From positions 992,001 through 1,056,000 of the forward strand of contig NZ_CP099975.1 of assembly GCF_024137965.1 (NCBI RefSeq): a stretch of 64,000 nucleotides of DNA, written 5' to 3'. The notes beneath the pieces are model-generated. The model was not told the origin of the DNA. It saw nothing but the letters and a program-made list of their open reading frames with translations, and ran no database searches. This stretch comes from Halomonas sp. Y3 (GTDB lineage Bacteria; Pseudomonadota; Gammaproteobacteria; Pseudomonadales; Halomonadaceae). The translations under genes were made by a program, and so were the position numbers. Below are positions 8,404 to 17,096 of this stretch, piece by piece. Position 1 is the first letter of the stretch; every line of letters starts with the position of its first letter.

Positions 8404-9408
8404 ATGGACATCAAGCTGCATAAACAAGCGACGACGACACCGAAGATCCGTGCCGAGATCCAGGCAGCCCCCTCCAGCATCACGGACAGCGAGCTGGCCC
8501 GGCAGTATGGCGTCGCTACTGCGACCATCCAGCGATGGCGTTACCGCGACGATGTCTATGACCGATCGCATACCCGTCACAACCTCCTGGCCACGCTCAC
8601 AGCTGAGCAGGAGGAGGTGCTGATCACGGCTCGTGAGTTCCTGCGCCTCGGCCTGGATGATCTCCTCGTCGTGGCGCGTGAGTTCCTGAACCCCGGCTTG
8701 TCGCGCTCCGCCCTGCATCGCATGCTCAAACGGCGTGAGGTGCCGACGCTGGCGGAACTGGCGCGGCAGGATGCCGGTGGCGACGAGAAACCCCGGCACA
8801 AGCCCTTCAAGGACTACGAACCGGGCTACGTGCATATCGACATCAAGCACCTGCCCCAGATGCCCGACGAGGAGAAGAAACGCTACCTGTACGTTGCCAT
8901 CGACCGTGCGACACGCTGGGTCTACCTGGAGGTGCGACGCAGCCAGTCCGCGAAGGATGCTCGGGCGTTTATGAAGGAAGTGGAGAAGAAGGCACCTTTC
9001 AAGATCCAGACGGTGCTGACCGACAACGGCAAGTCGTTCACGGACCGCTTCACGCGGGCAGGTGAGCGCAAGCCCAGCGGGCACCATCCCTTCGATCAGG
9101 AGTGCCAGGCCCATGGTATCGACCATCGCCTGATCAAGCCGGGAAGGCCACAGACGAACGGCATGGTGGAGCGGTTCAACGGCCGCATCAGCGACGTGCT
9201 GGCCACCCGGCGGTATACCTCAGGCGAGGACCTGGAGCAGACGCTCAAACGCTACGCTTGGCTGTACAATCACCACATCCCGCAGAAGGCGCTGCATCAT
9301 CAAGCACCGATCACGGCGATGAAGGAGTGGCAGGCCAAGCGACCAGAGTTATTTACCAAGCGGGTAATCAATCACACGGGACCCGACAGTTATTTACCAA
9401 ACGGGTAG
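8404..9408 (+). CDS. IS481-family transposase
   Basis: DDE transposase of 334 residues. The N-terminal HTH (TDSELARQYGVATATIQRWR) is followed by a Gly/Arg-rich linker. Catalytic residues are D in VHIDIKHLP, D in VLTDNGKSF and E in NGMVERFNGR. The last residues (from about GPDSYLPNG) are read through the first right terminal repeat into a second copy of it, so the natural stop may have been changed by the repeat duplication. Confidence 0.9.
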   Translation: MDIKLHKQATTTPKIRAEIQAAPSSITDSELARQYGVATATIQRWRYRDDVYDRSHTRHNLLATLTAEQEEVLITAREFLRLGLDDLLVVAREFLNPGLSRSALHRMLKRREVPTLAELARQDAGGDEKPRHKPFKDYEPGYVHIDIKHLPQMPDEEKKRYLYVAIDRATRWVYLEVRRSQSAKDARAFMKEVEKKAPFKIQTVLTDNGKSFTDRFTRAGERKPSGHHPFDQECQAHGIDHRLIKPGRPQTNGMVERFNGRISDVLATRRYTSGEDLEQTLKRYAWLYNHHIPQKALHHQAPITAMKEWQAKRPELFTKRVINHTGPDSYLPNG

Positions 9409-9429
9409 TCAATCACATGGGACCCGACA
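9348..9429 (+). repeat. 41-bp tandem duplication of the IS481 right end
   Basis: Two 41-bp units, 9348-9388 and 9389-9429, each start GTTATTTACC and end GGGACCCGACA, differing at about three positions. A third, more decayed version (end GGGATCCGACA) lies at about 9656-9692. Confidence 0.85.
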
Positions 9430-9655
9430 TGTAACAAGGTGGCGCGTGCTTCCTTTGCATGTCACTCAGAGTGTCCAGAAAACGATCGTTTGACGGACAA
9501 GAGTACATCATTCGCAGGAGCTCTGAGCAAGCGGGTTGTCGCTTTGGACAAATACGTTTCCCTATTGATAGATTTCTAATTCTAGTAGCTTGAGATCTGC
9601 GCATGAACATATCATAATTTAGCGATACCTCAATCTGCCCGACTGATGGGGCCAA

Positions 9656-9692
9656 GTTTCCAAGCGGATAGTCAATAACACGGGATCCGACA
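9656..9692 (+). repeat. Relic of an IS481 right end just upstream of the PhzF-like gene
   Basis: The sequence CCAAGCGGATAGTCAATAAC followed by CGGGATCCGACA matches the right-end unit of the neighbouring IS481 with several changes. The 226 bp between it and the IS481 carry no gene that I can support. It places IS-derived DNA directly in the 5' region of the next gene. Confidence 0.7.
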
Positions 9693-9696
9693 AACA

Positions 9697-10587
9697 ATGA
9701 ATAAACACTATTATTATCTTCTCGATGTTTTCACTGACCGAGCATTTTCTGGAAACCCGCTCGCGGTGTTTCCGCGTTCCGACGAGCTAGATTCCAACAA
9801 GATGCAGGCCATAGCCAACGAATTGAACCTATCCGAGACTGTCTTCGTTGGCGAGGCGATTGCTCCTGCGTGTTACCCTATCCGCATCTTTACGCCAACC
9901 ATGGAACTGCCCTTCGCCGGTCATCCGGTGATAGGCACCGCCCACTTACTGGCGGAGCTGGACATGGCAAAGCGCGACCGCCCACTTACGCTGAAAGCTG
10001 ATGTCGGATCCTTAATGGTGGACTACGATCATGACCTGGCCCGTTTCACCGCAGCGGTGCCGGTGGAGATCCAAGCCAGCACACTGAATCAAGCGACCGC
10101 GGAGGAACTGCTCGGTCTCAATGCCGGAGAGGTTAGTAGCGAACCAGTACTGGCTTCCTGTGGACTCCCTTACCATCTAATCGAGCTCGACTCCCAGGAA
10201 GCCCTAGGCCGGGCCCGGCCCTCGCCCAAAGCTTGGTCGGAGTGGGTATCACCTAGCGGCTACGAACAGATTTATCTCTATGTACTCGAAAAATCTTCTG
10301 GCCAGGAACATTCGATACACAGTCGCATGTTCTCCACAGAAGGCGGTGTTCGTGAAGACCCTGCTACCGGGAGTGCCGCAGCAGCGTTGGTAGGATATCT
10401 CGCAGAAGCTATACCACGTCCTGATCTATATCAGTGGAGAATCCGTCAAGGAATAGAGGTGGGCCGCCCCAGCCTCATCTTCGCAGAAACAGAGCGAAAC
10501 GATAATGCTTCATTGATCCGCATCGCTGGGCAAGCAGTGATCGTCGGTAACGGCACACTATATCCCAGATTGAGAAACTCTCACTGA
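9697..10587 (+). CDS. PhzF family isomerase/epimerase
   Basis: Member of the PhzF/DapF-fold family, 296 residues, the usual length. Known members isomerise or epimerise small carboxylates; the substrate here is unknown. The catalytic glutamate is E47 in NLSETVF. The two conserved halves are visible: LPFAGHPVIGTA at about 71-82 and the C-terminal VREDPATGSAAAALVGYL. The start ATG 9697 follows an IS481 relic by four bases and has only a weak ribosome site, so expression may have been altered by that element. It is likely read with the LysE exporter downstream. Confidence 0.88.
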   Translation: MNKHYYYLLDVFTDRAFSGNPLAVFPRSDELDSNKMQAIANELNLSETVFVGEAIAPACYPIRIFTPTMELPFAGHPVIGTAHLLAELDMAKRDRPLTLKADVGSLMVDYDHDLARFTAAVPVEIQASTLNQATAEELLGLNAGEVSSEPVLASCGLPYHLIELDSQEALGRARPSPKAWSEWVSPSGYEQIYLYVLEKSSGQEHSIHSRMFSTEGGVREDPATGSAAAALVGYLAEAIPRPDLYQWRIRQGIEVGRPSLIFAETERNDNASLIRIAGQAVIVGNGTLYPRLRNSH

Positions 10588-10802
10588 GTCTCGAATTTTT
10601 GGATATAAGAGCATAAAGTTATTTGGTTTTTTGGAGGCGCTGAGCAATCAGCGTTCCTATAACGACATCAATACTGGCTTCCAGAAGGCCATAGCCATTG
10701 CCAGGAATAGACCGAGTCATAGGCGGCGCAACCTCAATTTTTTTCAATACCTGGTTCGACGCTCAGGGCAGACTCTGCATGTGACCTTAGCGGAAAGTAT
10801 CA

Positions 10803-11396
10803 ATGAGCCTTTCCCTGATTTTACCCATGTCTGCCTACGCCTTGGCTAGCTCCATATCCCCTGGGCCGGTTAATCTTGTTTGCTTAAGCAGTGGCACACG
10901 CTATCCGGTTCCCCAAGGCCTGATCTTTGTGACCGGCGCCACCTTGGGCTTTACTGCGCTGTTCATTGCCGTGGGATTGGGCCTTTACTCGCTTCTGACG
11001 GTAGTGCCTGTTGCCGAACAGTTGTTGCGATTGGGTGGCATAGCCTTCCTACTGTACCTGAGTGTAAAACTGGTCATGGACAGCGGCCAACTGCCAGAGA
11101 ATGGCACAGAGAAGGCTCCCGGTTTCGGTACCGGGGCGCTAATGCAGTGGCTTAACCCCAAGGCCTGGCTGGCCTCGGCTTCCGGCATAGGCGCCTACAC
11201 CAGCGCGAACGACCTGCAGCAAATCCTGCTATTCGCCATAATTTATCTCCCGATCTGCTGGCTGTCACTCGCCTGCTGGGTATATGCCGGTGCATTTATG
11301 CGCCGCTATGTTCATAAACCTATAATACTGGTCACTATAAATCGTATATTGGCCTTACTTCTCGCCATCAGTTGCATTTATCTGCTGATGGGATGA
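10803..11396 (+). CDS. LysE/RhtB-type amino acid exporter
   Basis: Inner-membrane exporter of 197 residues with about six hydrophobic segments. The N-terminal SPGPVNLV signature (about residues 19-26) and the central LMQWLNPKAWL motif are characteristic of the LysE family. The substrate is probably an amino acid or derivative. The 3' end overlaps by 42 bp the convergent AraC-type regulator, its likely controller. The 215 bp upstream, between this gene and phzF-like, hold no supported gene. Confidence 0.87.
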   Translation: MSLSLILPMSAYALASSISPGPVNLVCLSSGTRYPVPQGLIFVTGATLGFTALFIAVGLGLYSLLTVVPVAEQLLRLGGIAFLLYLSVKLVMDSGQLPENGTEKAPGFGTGALMQWLNPKAWLASASGIGAYTSANDLQQILLFAIIYLPICWLSLACWVYAGAFMRRYVHKPIILVTINRILALLLAISCIYLLMG

Positions 11397-12215
11397 GGCG
11401 TTCCGATATTGGTTTGGCGTTGCGGCCATCAAACGCTTGAAAGTGCGCTGGAAGTGCGGTTGGTCAGCAAAACCTGCGTTCATGGCCGCCTCCACAATGG
11501 GGGTGCCGTTTTTCAGCTCACGGCGTCCGAGTTGAACACGCCGGTTCACCAAGTAGGCATGGGGTGTCAGACCAAAATACTGCCTGAACGCACGAATCAA
11601 GTGGCCGGCACTGTAACCGGAAATCTCGCAAAGCGTATCGAGCGAAACATCCTCCGCCGCATGATCATCCAGATAATTGGCCAACACCACCAATGCTTGC
11701 GGTGCCCTTTTATCCTGAATCTCAGGTAGTGTTGCCAACACTTGCATCAAGTCTGACAGAAACCCCACTGTCTCTGTCTGTTTTTCCAGAAGCTCACGCT
11801 GCGGGTCCAGAAGGCAGCCCGCCATGCGACAATAGCGTTCATACCATATTGGCTCAGAGATTGTTGCCGTATGGATGTCCTGCCACTTCCGTTCCGGAAG
11901 TAAACCCGCCTGAAACCGCAAATCCGTCAGCCAGTCGATATCCACATACAGCATCAGGTACGCCCACGGCTGACTGTCGATGGGATTGCAGGCATGGACC
12001 CACTCCGGATTCATGAGCACAAGGTCGCCAGCACTCACCCGGCAATGATCATTCCGATACTGAAAGGTGCTTTCACCTCCAGTGATGGCTCCAATCGACC
12101 ACTGGGTGTGACTGTGAGGGTAATAACACACCTGGCGACCGTCCTCAACATTGCGCAACTCCACGTGAGGCATGCGACTTTCTCGCCAGAATAGAGGTTT
12201 ACTTTGACTTCTCAT
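11355..12215 (-). CDS. AraC-family transcriptional regulator
   Basis: Regulator of 286 residues. The N-terminal cupin-like sensing domain (about 20-150) contains the HSHTQWSIGAITGGESTF region. The C-terminal double HTH lies at about 175-275 (LDTLCEISGYSAGHLIRAFR and the second helix NAGFADQPHFQRTFKRL). Genes of this type are often paired with LysE-like exporters, and this one converges on and overlaps the exporter gene by 42 bp, so it probably senses the exported compound. An alternative start lies at ATG 12173. Confidence 0.87.
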   Translation of the reverse strand: MRSQSKPLFWRESRMPHVELRNVEDGRQVCYYPHSHTQWSIGAITGGESTFQYRNDHCRVSAGDLVLMNPEWVHACNPIDSQPWAYLMLYVDIDWLTDLRFQAGLLPERKWQDIHTATISEPIWYERYCRMAGCLLDPQRELLEKQTETVGFLSDLMQVLATLPEIQDKRAPQALVVLANYLDDHAAEDVSLDTLCEISGYSAGHLIRAFRQYFGLTPHAYLVNRRVQLGRRELKNGTPIVEAAMNAGFADQPHFQRTFKRLMAATPNQYRNASSHQQINATDGEK

Positions 12216-12447
12216 AAATTATAACTTCCCTGATATTTTGTTTCCGACTTTCCGTATTCTTCAATAAGCAGGTGACAACAATTATCGCTTCGTGAATCCG
12301 AATTTGGCGGCCTCATAGCAACATAAATTCCGATGAAATAGAGTGGACTGTAGTGCGTCAATCTGGGTGAGAAACCAGCGACCATAACGCCATCGAGTCG
12401 GCGTCACACAGCCAACCACACTGTCCGGCCAACTGATGGATGATAAA

Positions 12448-12783
12448 TTATCCAAACAACGTCACGACCGCCCCGTAGGTCGCTATCCCGGCTGCGACCG
12501 GCCAGCCCAGGGTGCGCGTGCGCCACCAGACGGCGAGGGTCGCTAGCATACCGATGACAGTGGCCAACCAGGCGAGGGGCCCGGGTGTCACTGGCACCAG
12601 CGAGACTCCAAACACAGCGGCGACCATCAGCGGTCCAAGCAGGCTCAGCCATTGGGGCATGGCCTCGGGGGCGTCGTCACCGAGCCGCTTGAGGCGGCGC
12701 TGCATCCACAGTAGCGGCAATAGGCGCATCAGCAAGGTACCTAGCGCAGCGGCTAGCACGGCGATCCACAGGGCGTTACTCAT
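12448..12783 (-). CDS. azlD: AzlD family branched-chain amino acid transport subunit
   Basis: Small integral membrane protein of 111 residues with four hydrophobic stretches and a charged MQRRLKRLGDD loop at about 28-38. It is the partner of AzlC in export of branched-chain amino acids (the AzlCD family). It overlaps azlC by 8 bp, as is usual for coupled translation. The 232 bp between it and the AraC gene show no gene. Confidence 0.87.
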   Translation of the reverse strand: MSNALWIAVLAAALGTLLMRLLPLLWMQRRLKRLGDDAPEAMPQWLSLLGPLMVAAVFGVSLVPVTPGPLAWLATVIGMLATLAVWWRTRTLGWPVAAGIATYGAVVTLFG

Positions 12784-13507
12784 GGTGGTCTCCTTGCATG
12801 GCGGTGTCGAATTTCACGAACTGGAAACACAACATGCCGCATACGGCGGCGAGGGGAATCGCTACGTTGGTCAAACCCAGGAGCGTCAGCAGCAGGGAGC
12901 TGGCGATGGTAACGCTCAACGCCAGGCTCCAGCGCCGGGAGGTGAAGCGGGGCGCCACCAGCACCAGAAACAGAGTGGGCAGGGCGAAGGGTAGGATCTC
13001 GCCCATCAGCGCCCAGCGGGCGACCAGCTCACCGCCGGCCAAGGCCCCAAGCGCCGTGCCGCCGACCCAGATCGCCCAGGCCAGCAGGGCGGCACCGGTG
13101 AACCAGCCGAGGCGCTGTGCTTCCGGCAGCTGGGGCAGGCGAGCGTGGGCCAGGGCGAAGACCTGATCGGTCAAGGTGTGCATCAACCAGCCCCACCAAC
13201 GGCTGGAAGTTAGCCAAGGCGCCAGATTGGGGGCGTAGACCACATGGCGCAGGTTGATCAACAGCGTCATTGCCACCACCAGCCACAGCGGAGATCCGGC
13301 AGCGATCATGCCGACGAACAGGAACTGTGACGCGCCGGCATAAAATAACGTTGAGATGATCACCGCCTCCCAGGCATTGAAGCCGGCTTGGGTGGCGATC
13401 AGCCCGAAGGAGATGGCCACCGGCACATAGCCGCCCAGCAGCGGAATAGCCTCGCGCATGCCGGAAAGCCAAGGTCGGACCGGCGAGGTGGCGGCTTGCA
13501 GGCTCAT
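12776..13507 (-). CDS. azlC: AzlC family branched-chain amino acid exporter
   Basis: Integral membrane protein of 243 residues with an N-terminal IPLLGGYVPVAISFGLIATQ segment and the conserved SQFLFVGM and LINLRHVVYA blocks. It is the large subunit of the AzlCD exporter. Its start overlaps the stop of the upstream regulator by 4 bp, and its end overlaps azlD. Confidence 0.9.
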   Translation of the reverse strand: MSLQAATSPVRPWLSGMREAIPLLGGYVPVAISFGLIATQAGFNAWEAVIISTLFYAGASQFLFVGMIAAGSPLWLVVAMTLLINLRHVVYAPNLAPWLTSSRWWGWLMHTLTDQVFALAHARLPQLPEAQRLGWFTGAALLAWAIWVGGTALGALAGGELVARWALMGEILPFALPTLFLVLVAPRFTSRRWSLALSVTIASSLLLTLLGLTNVAIPLAAVCGMLCFQFVKFDTAMQGDHHE

Positions 13508-14031
13508 GAGGTGGGCTCCTCATGATAGATGACGCTGACCAGTAACGTGGCCCAGGTGTCTCCAGTTCGGTAGAGGTGGGGCAGGTCGGCGGCAAAGGTG
13601 AGGCTGTCGCCGGCGGAGAGTGGCAGGGTCTCACCCTCCGGCCCGGCCTCCAGGCTGCCACTGATCAGGGTAAGGGTTTCTCGCGCGCCGGAGGTGTGGG
13701 GCTCGGCGTGTCGCGTGGTGTGGGGCGCGCAACGCATCCAGTAGGCATCGACCTGAGGCGTATCCTGGCCTTGATCAAGCAGGCGCACCTCCACGCCGTC
13801 TTCTCCCAGTGGCACGCGGATTGGTGCTACTAGGGTGCCGAAGGGGACTTTCAACTGCACCGCTAGGCGCCAGATGGTGTCGAGTGTGGGGTTGCCGTTG
13901 CCCTGCTCAAGACGTGACAGGTTCGACTTGGCGATGCCGGCGGCGGCGGCTAATTGCGACAGTGATAGGCCTCGCGCCAGGCGCAGAGCCTGAAGATGTT
14001 GGCCCAAGGTACCGAGTGAGAGCATGTCCAT
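13504..14031 (-). CDS. XRE-family regulator with C-terminal cupin domain
   Basis: Regulator of 175 residues. The HTH (LSQLAAAAGIAKSNLSRLEQ, about 24-43) is followed by a cupin at about 95-170 (HTSGARETLTLISGSL, LSAGDSLTFAADLPHLY). This design is typical for sensors of small metabolites. It is the first gene of an XRE-azlC-azlD operon, so it likely controls amino acid export. A paired dyad lies immediately upstream. Confidence 0.88.
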   Translation of the reverse strand: MDMLSLGTLGQHLQALRLARGLSLSQLAAAAGIAKSNLSRLEQGNGNPTLDTIWRLAVQLKVPFGTLVAPIRVPLGEDGVEVRLLDQGQDTPQVDAYWMRCAPHTTRHAEPHTSGARETLTLISGSLEAGPEGETLPLSAGDSLTFAADLPHLYRTGDTWATLLVSVIYHEEPTS

Positions 14032-14049
14032 AGTGGGCGGCCTCGAGTT

Positions 14050-14081
14050 GTTCCTTTAAAAGAACGTTCTATAAAAGGAAC
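14050..14081. promoter_or_regulatory. Tandem dyad operator upstream of the XRE-azlCD operon
   Basis: Two adjacent 16-bp dyads with the form GTTC-N8-GAAC: 14050-14065 (GTTCCTTTAAAAGAAC) and 14066-14081 (GTTCTATAAAAGGAAC). They lie 19 bp before the regulator start and could be its own binding sites. IS701 copy 2 begins 25 bp further upstream. Confidence 0.7.
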
Positions 14082-14106
14082 AGAGGCCTGTCAACCGCTC
14101 CCCTAG

Positions 14107-15518
14107 TACTACAGCCGTAACTGCTGGAGTTCTCGTTCACGCATTTCCATCCGGGCTTGCTGCTGCCGACAGTGGCACAGCCAAGCCCGATATTGGTGCT
14201 TTCGTCGCCAATCCGACCAATGAAGCGCATGAGACAAGGCCTGCTGTCCTTGCCATACCCATCTCCCGATCATCCGTCTGAGTTCGGGAAGTGTCCATTG
14301 GATCCTGTCAGCAACGGTTTTTTTTGCTGCTGACTCGCTTTCCGAATCGCCACCAAGAGGGCGTGGGCCAGCAGCGATAAGGTGATGTGGCGATGCCAGC
14401 TGCCCCAGCGCCTCACTTCATACTCATCCAGACCGCATTCCCCCTTGGCTGTCTGAAAACCTTGCTCGATTTTCCAGCGTTGCCCCGCGACCTGCACCAC
14501 CGTTTTGATCGACACCCAATCTTTGGGCGCGTGGACCACATAATAGGCCAGTTCATCCGGCTTGGAGAGGCTGCGTCGGATCAGGAGATAATGCCCCCAG
14601 CGGCGAGCTTCTTCTGTGGGCTGTAATCTCATTAGAGGGGCCAACGCCCAGTCGTACCAGCGTTCGCCCTTACTGCCCGAGCCAGCAGACACGGTCTGCC
14701 AAGCGTCCTTCGGCAGTGCCGCCGCAATCTCGTCAGCTCGCGTATACTGAAAGCTCTTCCACCATAAGGTTTCGTTACAAGCCACTTCTAAAACAAAGGG
14801 TTGCGACCGATCCTCCAGCCACAGACGTAGGCTTCGGTTACCGCCATAGACGCTATCCCCCGTCACCCAAGCGGCAGGTATTCCTTGGTCCAGCGCACGT
14901 TCCAGCATCCGGCGAGCGAGTTCAGGTTTGCTGGCGAATTCGACGTCATCGGGGATTCCTGCACGCCGACAACGCTCGCGATCCTGTGTCCAGGACTTGG
15001 GCAAGTATAAAGCACGATCCAGGAAGGCATGCCCTGCCTGGCTGGCGTAGAGAAGAAAGGCGCCGACTTGGCTATTTTCGATACGGCCGGCAGTGCCACT
15101 GTACTGGCGTTGCACACCGGCTGAGTGCTGGCCTTTCTTGATAAAGCCCGTCTCATCAAGGACCAGAACACCGTCAGGCGAGCCCAGCATATCGATCACC
15201 CACTGGCGGAGGACATCGCGTGCCGCGTCCGCATCCCAGCGGGCTCGATCCAACAGGTACTGCACCCCATCTGGGGTGGCATCGCCGAGCCACTCGGCAA
15301 GATGCCAGCTGTTCTTACGTTCACACTGACTGAGTAGCCCCTGGATATAGCGTAGAGCTCGAGCTCGCGTTTCCGAACGTGGAAAGAGTGGGCCTAACCG
15401 ATCCGTCAGGTCATCCAACAATGCTGAGACAGAGAGATCCAGCTCTTGCATACTTCACCGCGTGATCGCTTCCATATCAACCACATGCATTGTAGCTCAT
15501 TGAGTTACGGCTGTAGTA
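14107..15518 (-). mobile_element. IS701-family insertion sequence, copy 2 (inverted)
   Basis: A 1412-bp element with perfect TACTACAGCCGTAACT ends and a CTAG duplication at 14103-14106 and 15519-15522. It encodes the same protein as copy 1 and is in opposite orientation. The right CTAG is also the left duplication of the adjoining IS1380. Confidence 0.94.
14270..15451 (-). CDS. IS701-family transposase, likely needing a -1 frameshift (copy 2)
   Basis: Same 393-residue protein as copy 1, with DDE residues in VLVLDETGF, VTGDSVYG and QRWKIEQGF. The run of eight A on its coding strand (14325-14318) is retained, as is the 69-codon downstream -1 frame ending in the terminal repeat. Retention of the run in both copies favours either a functional slippage site or a recent common source. 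Confidence 0.88.
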   Translation of the reverse strand: MQELDLSVSALLDDLTDRLGPLFPRSETRARALRYIQGLLSQCERKNSWHLAEWLGDATPDGVQYLLDRARWDADAARDVLRQWVIDMLGSPDGVLVLDETGFIKKGQHSAGVQRQYSGTAGRIENSQVGAFLLYASQAGHAFLDRALYLPKSWTQDRERCRRAGIPDDVEFASKPELARRMLERALDQGIPAAWVTGDSVYGGNRSLRLWLEDRSQPFVLEVACNETLWWKSFQYTRADEIAAALPKDAWQTVSAGSGSKGERWYDWALAPLMRLQPTEEARRWGHYLLIRRSLSKPDELAYYVVHAPKDWVSIKTVVQVAGQRWKIEQGFQTAKGECGLDEYEVRRWGSWHRHITLSLLAHALLVAIRKASQQQKKPLLTGSNGHFPNSDG

Positions 15519-15522
15519 CTAG

Positions 15523-17096
15523 CCTGGATAATGCATCAGACATGAAAAAGGCGGCTGAAAATCGGTTATAATTCAAGCTCCTACACAAGAATCAACCGCC
15601 TCAGCCGCCATGACAAAATGTACCATGCCGTCCGCCTCCTTTCCACGCTGCAGAGGTCGTCAGATCATCGCCCGTTTTGATGGCGGTGATGTCACTTCTG
15701 ACGGCGGTATCCTGCTGCTGCGGCAGCTCGATCGCGAGATGGGCCTGACCCGCGCCGTCGCTCGCCGACTCAGCGACGAGCGCGACGCTCAGCGCTGCCT
15801 GCACCGCACCGAAACCCTGGTCCGGCAGCGCATGTTCGGCCTGGCACTGGGCTATGAGGATCTCAATGACCACCATGCGTTGCGTCACGACATCGCCCTG
15901 CAGACCGCCGTCGATACCGATGGCGTGCTCGCCAGTCAGTCCACCTTGTGCCGCTTCGAGCAGCAAGCTGACCGGGACTGGGCGATCACCATCCACGAGG
16001 AGATGATCGAGCAGTTCATCCGCTCGTTCCGGCGGCCACCCAAGAAGCCGCTCTACCTCGACTTCGATGCTACCGACGATCGGGTGCATGGCCAGCAGCT
16101 CGGGCGGCACTTCAACGGCTACTACAACCACTACATTTTCCTGCCGCTGTTCGTGTTCTGTGGCGACCAGCTGCTGGTCAGCTACCTGCGTCCGGCCTCG
16201 CTGGATGCCGCTCACCACGCCGGTGCCATCCTCGCTCTGCTGGTCCGTCGGCTGCGCCAGGCGTGGCCTGAGGTGAAGATCGTCTTCCGAGGCGACAGCG
16301 GCTTCTGCCGTCCGCTGATCCTCAACTGGTGTGACCGCCACGGCGTCGATTACATCATCGGCCTCGCCGGCAACAAGCGCTTGGCCAAGCTGGCTCTGAA
16401 CATCGACTACGCGTCGGCCATCCGCTTCGAGAAGACCTGGGAGAAGGAGCGTGTCTTCGGCTTCATCGAGTACGCTGCCAAGAGCTGGAAGGAGCGTCGA
16501 CGAAGGGTGATCGTCAAGTCCGAGACCAGCCGGCGTGGCTTCAACACCCGCTACGTGGTCACCAGCCTGCGCGGCTGCAGCGCCGAGTGGCTCTATGACC
16601 ACCGCTACTGTGCCCGGGGCGAGATGGAGAACCGCATCAAGGAGCAGCAGTTCCTGTTCTCCGACCGCACCAGCTGCCACGAGTGGTGGCCCAACCAGTA
16701 CCGGCTACTGCTCTCGGGGCTGGCCTATCTGCTCCTGGAGCGACTGCGTCGGATTTACCTCAAGCGCACCGACTTCGCCCAAGCCCAGGTCAATACCATC
16801 CGCCTGAAGCTGCTGAAGATCGGCGCCGTCATCACCCGCAACACGCGCACGATTCGGCTGATGTTGAGCAGCCAGTACCCGGAGCAAGACCTCTTCCTGA
16901 AGCTGGCTGGCAAACTGGTGCCTGGGTAGCGCCGCGGCGTGCTGTCCCCGGCACAGAAAACACATGGGGGTTGGGGGCAGTGCGTCCTGAGCGCAGAAAA
17001 TTGATCAAGAAATAGCCAATCTCAAGCCCGGAGCGCCATCGTCTTCACCGAGCCTGAGATCTGGGAGCCTCTGGCCGGCCAGATGCAATATCCGGG
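15523..17096 (+). mobile_element. IS1380-family insertion sequence
   Basis: A 1574-bp element. The left end CCTGGATAATGCATCAG and the right end, read inward, CCCGGATATTGCATCTG form imperfect inverted repeats. CTAG flanks both sides (15519-15522, 17097-17100). The 167 bp after the transposase gene are element sequence without another gene. Confidence 0.88.
15610..16929 (+). CDS. IS1380-family transposase
   Basis: DDE transposase of 439 residues. Visible catalytic regions are YLDFDATDD (first D), FRGDSGFCRP (second D) and the GEMENRIKEQQ helix (E). The N-terminal FDGGDVTSDGGILLLRQLD is the characteristic IS1380 opening. It appears intact. Confidence 0.92.
   Translation: MTKCTMPSASFPRCRGRQIIARFDGGDVTSDGGILLLRQLDREMGLTRAVARRLSDERDAQRCLHRTETLVRQRMFGLALGYEDLNDHHALRHDIALQTAVDTDGVLASQSTLCRFEQQADRDWAITIHEEMIEQFIRSFRRPPKKPLYLDFDATDDRVHGQQLGRHFNGYYNHYIFLPLFVFCGDQLLVSYLRPASLDAAHHAGAILALLVRRLRQAWPEVKIVFRGDSGFCRPLILNWCDRHGVDYIIGLAGNKRLAKLALNIDYASAIRFEKTWEKERVFGFIEYAAKSWKERRRRVIVKSETSRRGFNTRYVVTSLRGCSAEWLYDHRYCARGEMENRIKEQQFLFSDRTSCHEWWPNQYRLLLSGLAYLLLERLRRIYLKRTDFAQAQVNTIRLKLLKIGAVITRNTRTIRLMLSSQYPEQDLFLKLAGKLVPG

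Larger units (their letters stand above)
8313..9429 (+). mobile_element. IS481-family insertion sequence with duplicated right end
   Basis: The left end begins TGTCGGGTCCC at 8313. The matching right end GGGACCCGACA occurs twice, finishing at 9388 and at 9429. No clear target duplication is seen. It lies 12 bp from the IS3 element on its left. Confidence 0.82.

Noticed and set aside
10631..10849. 72-codon frame before the LysE-like gene
   Set aside because: It overlaps the start of the exporter, lacks a convincing ribosome site and shows no recognisable family.
15601..16680. 359-codon minus-strand frame
   Set aside because: Antisense shadow of the IS1380 transposase.
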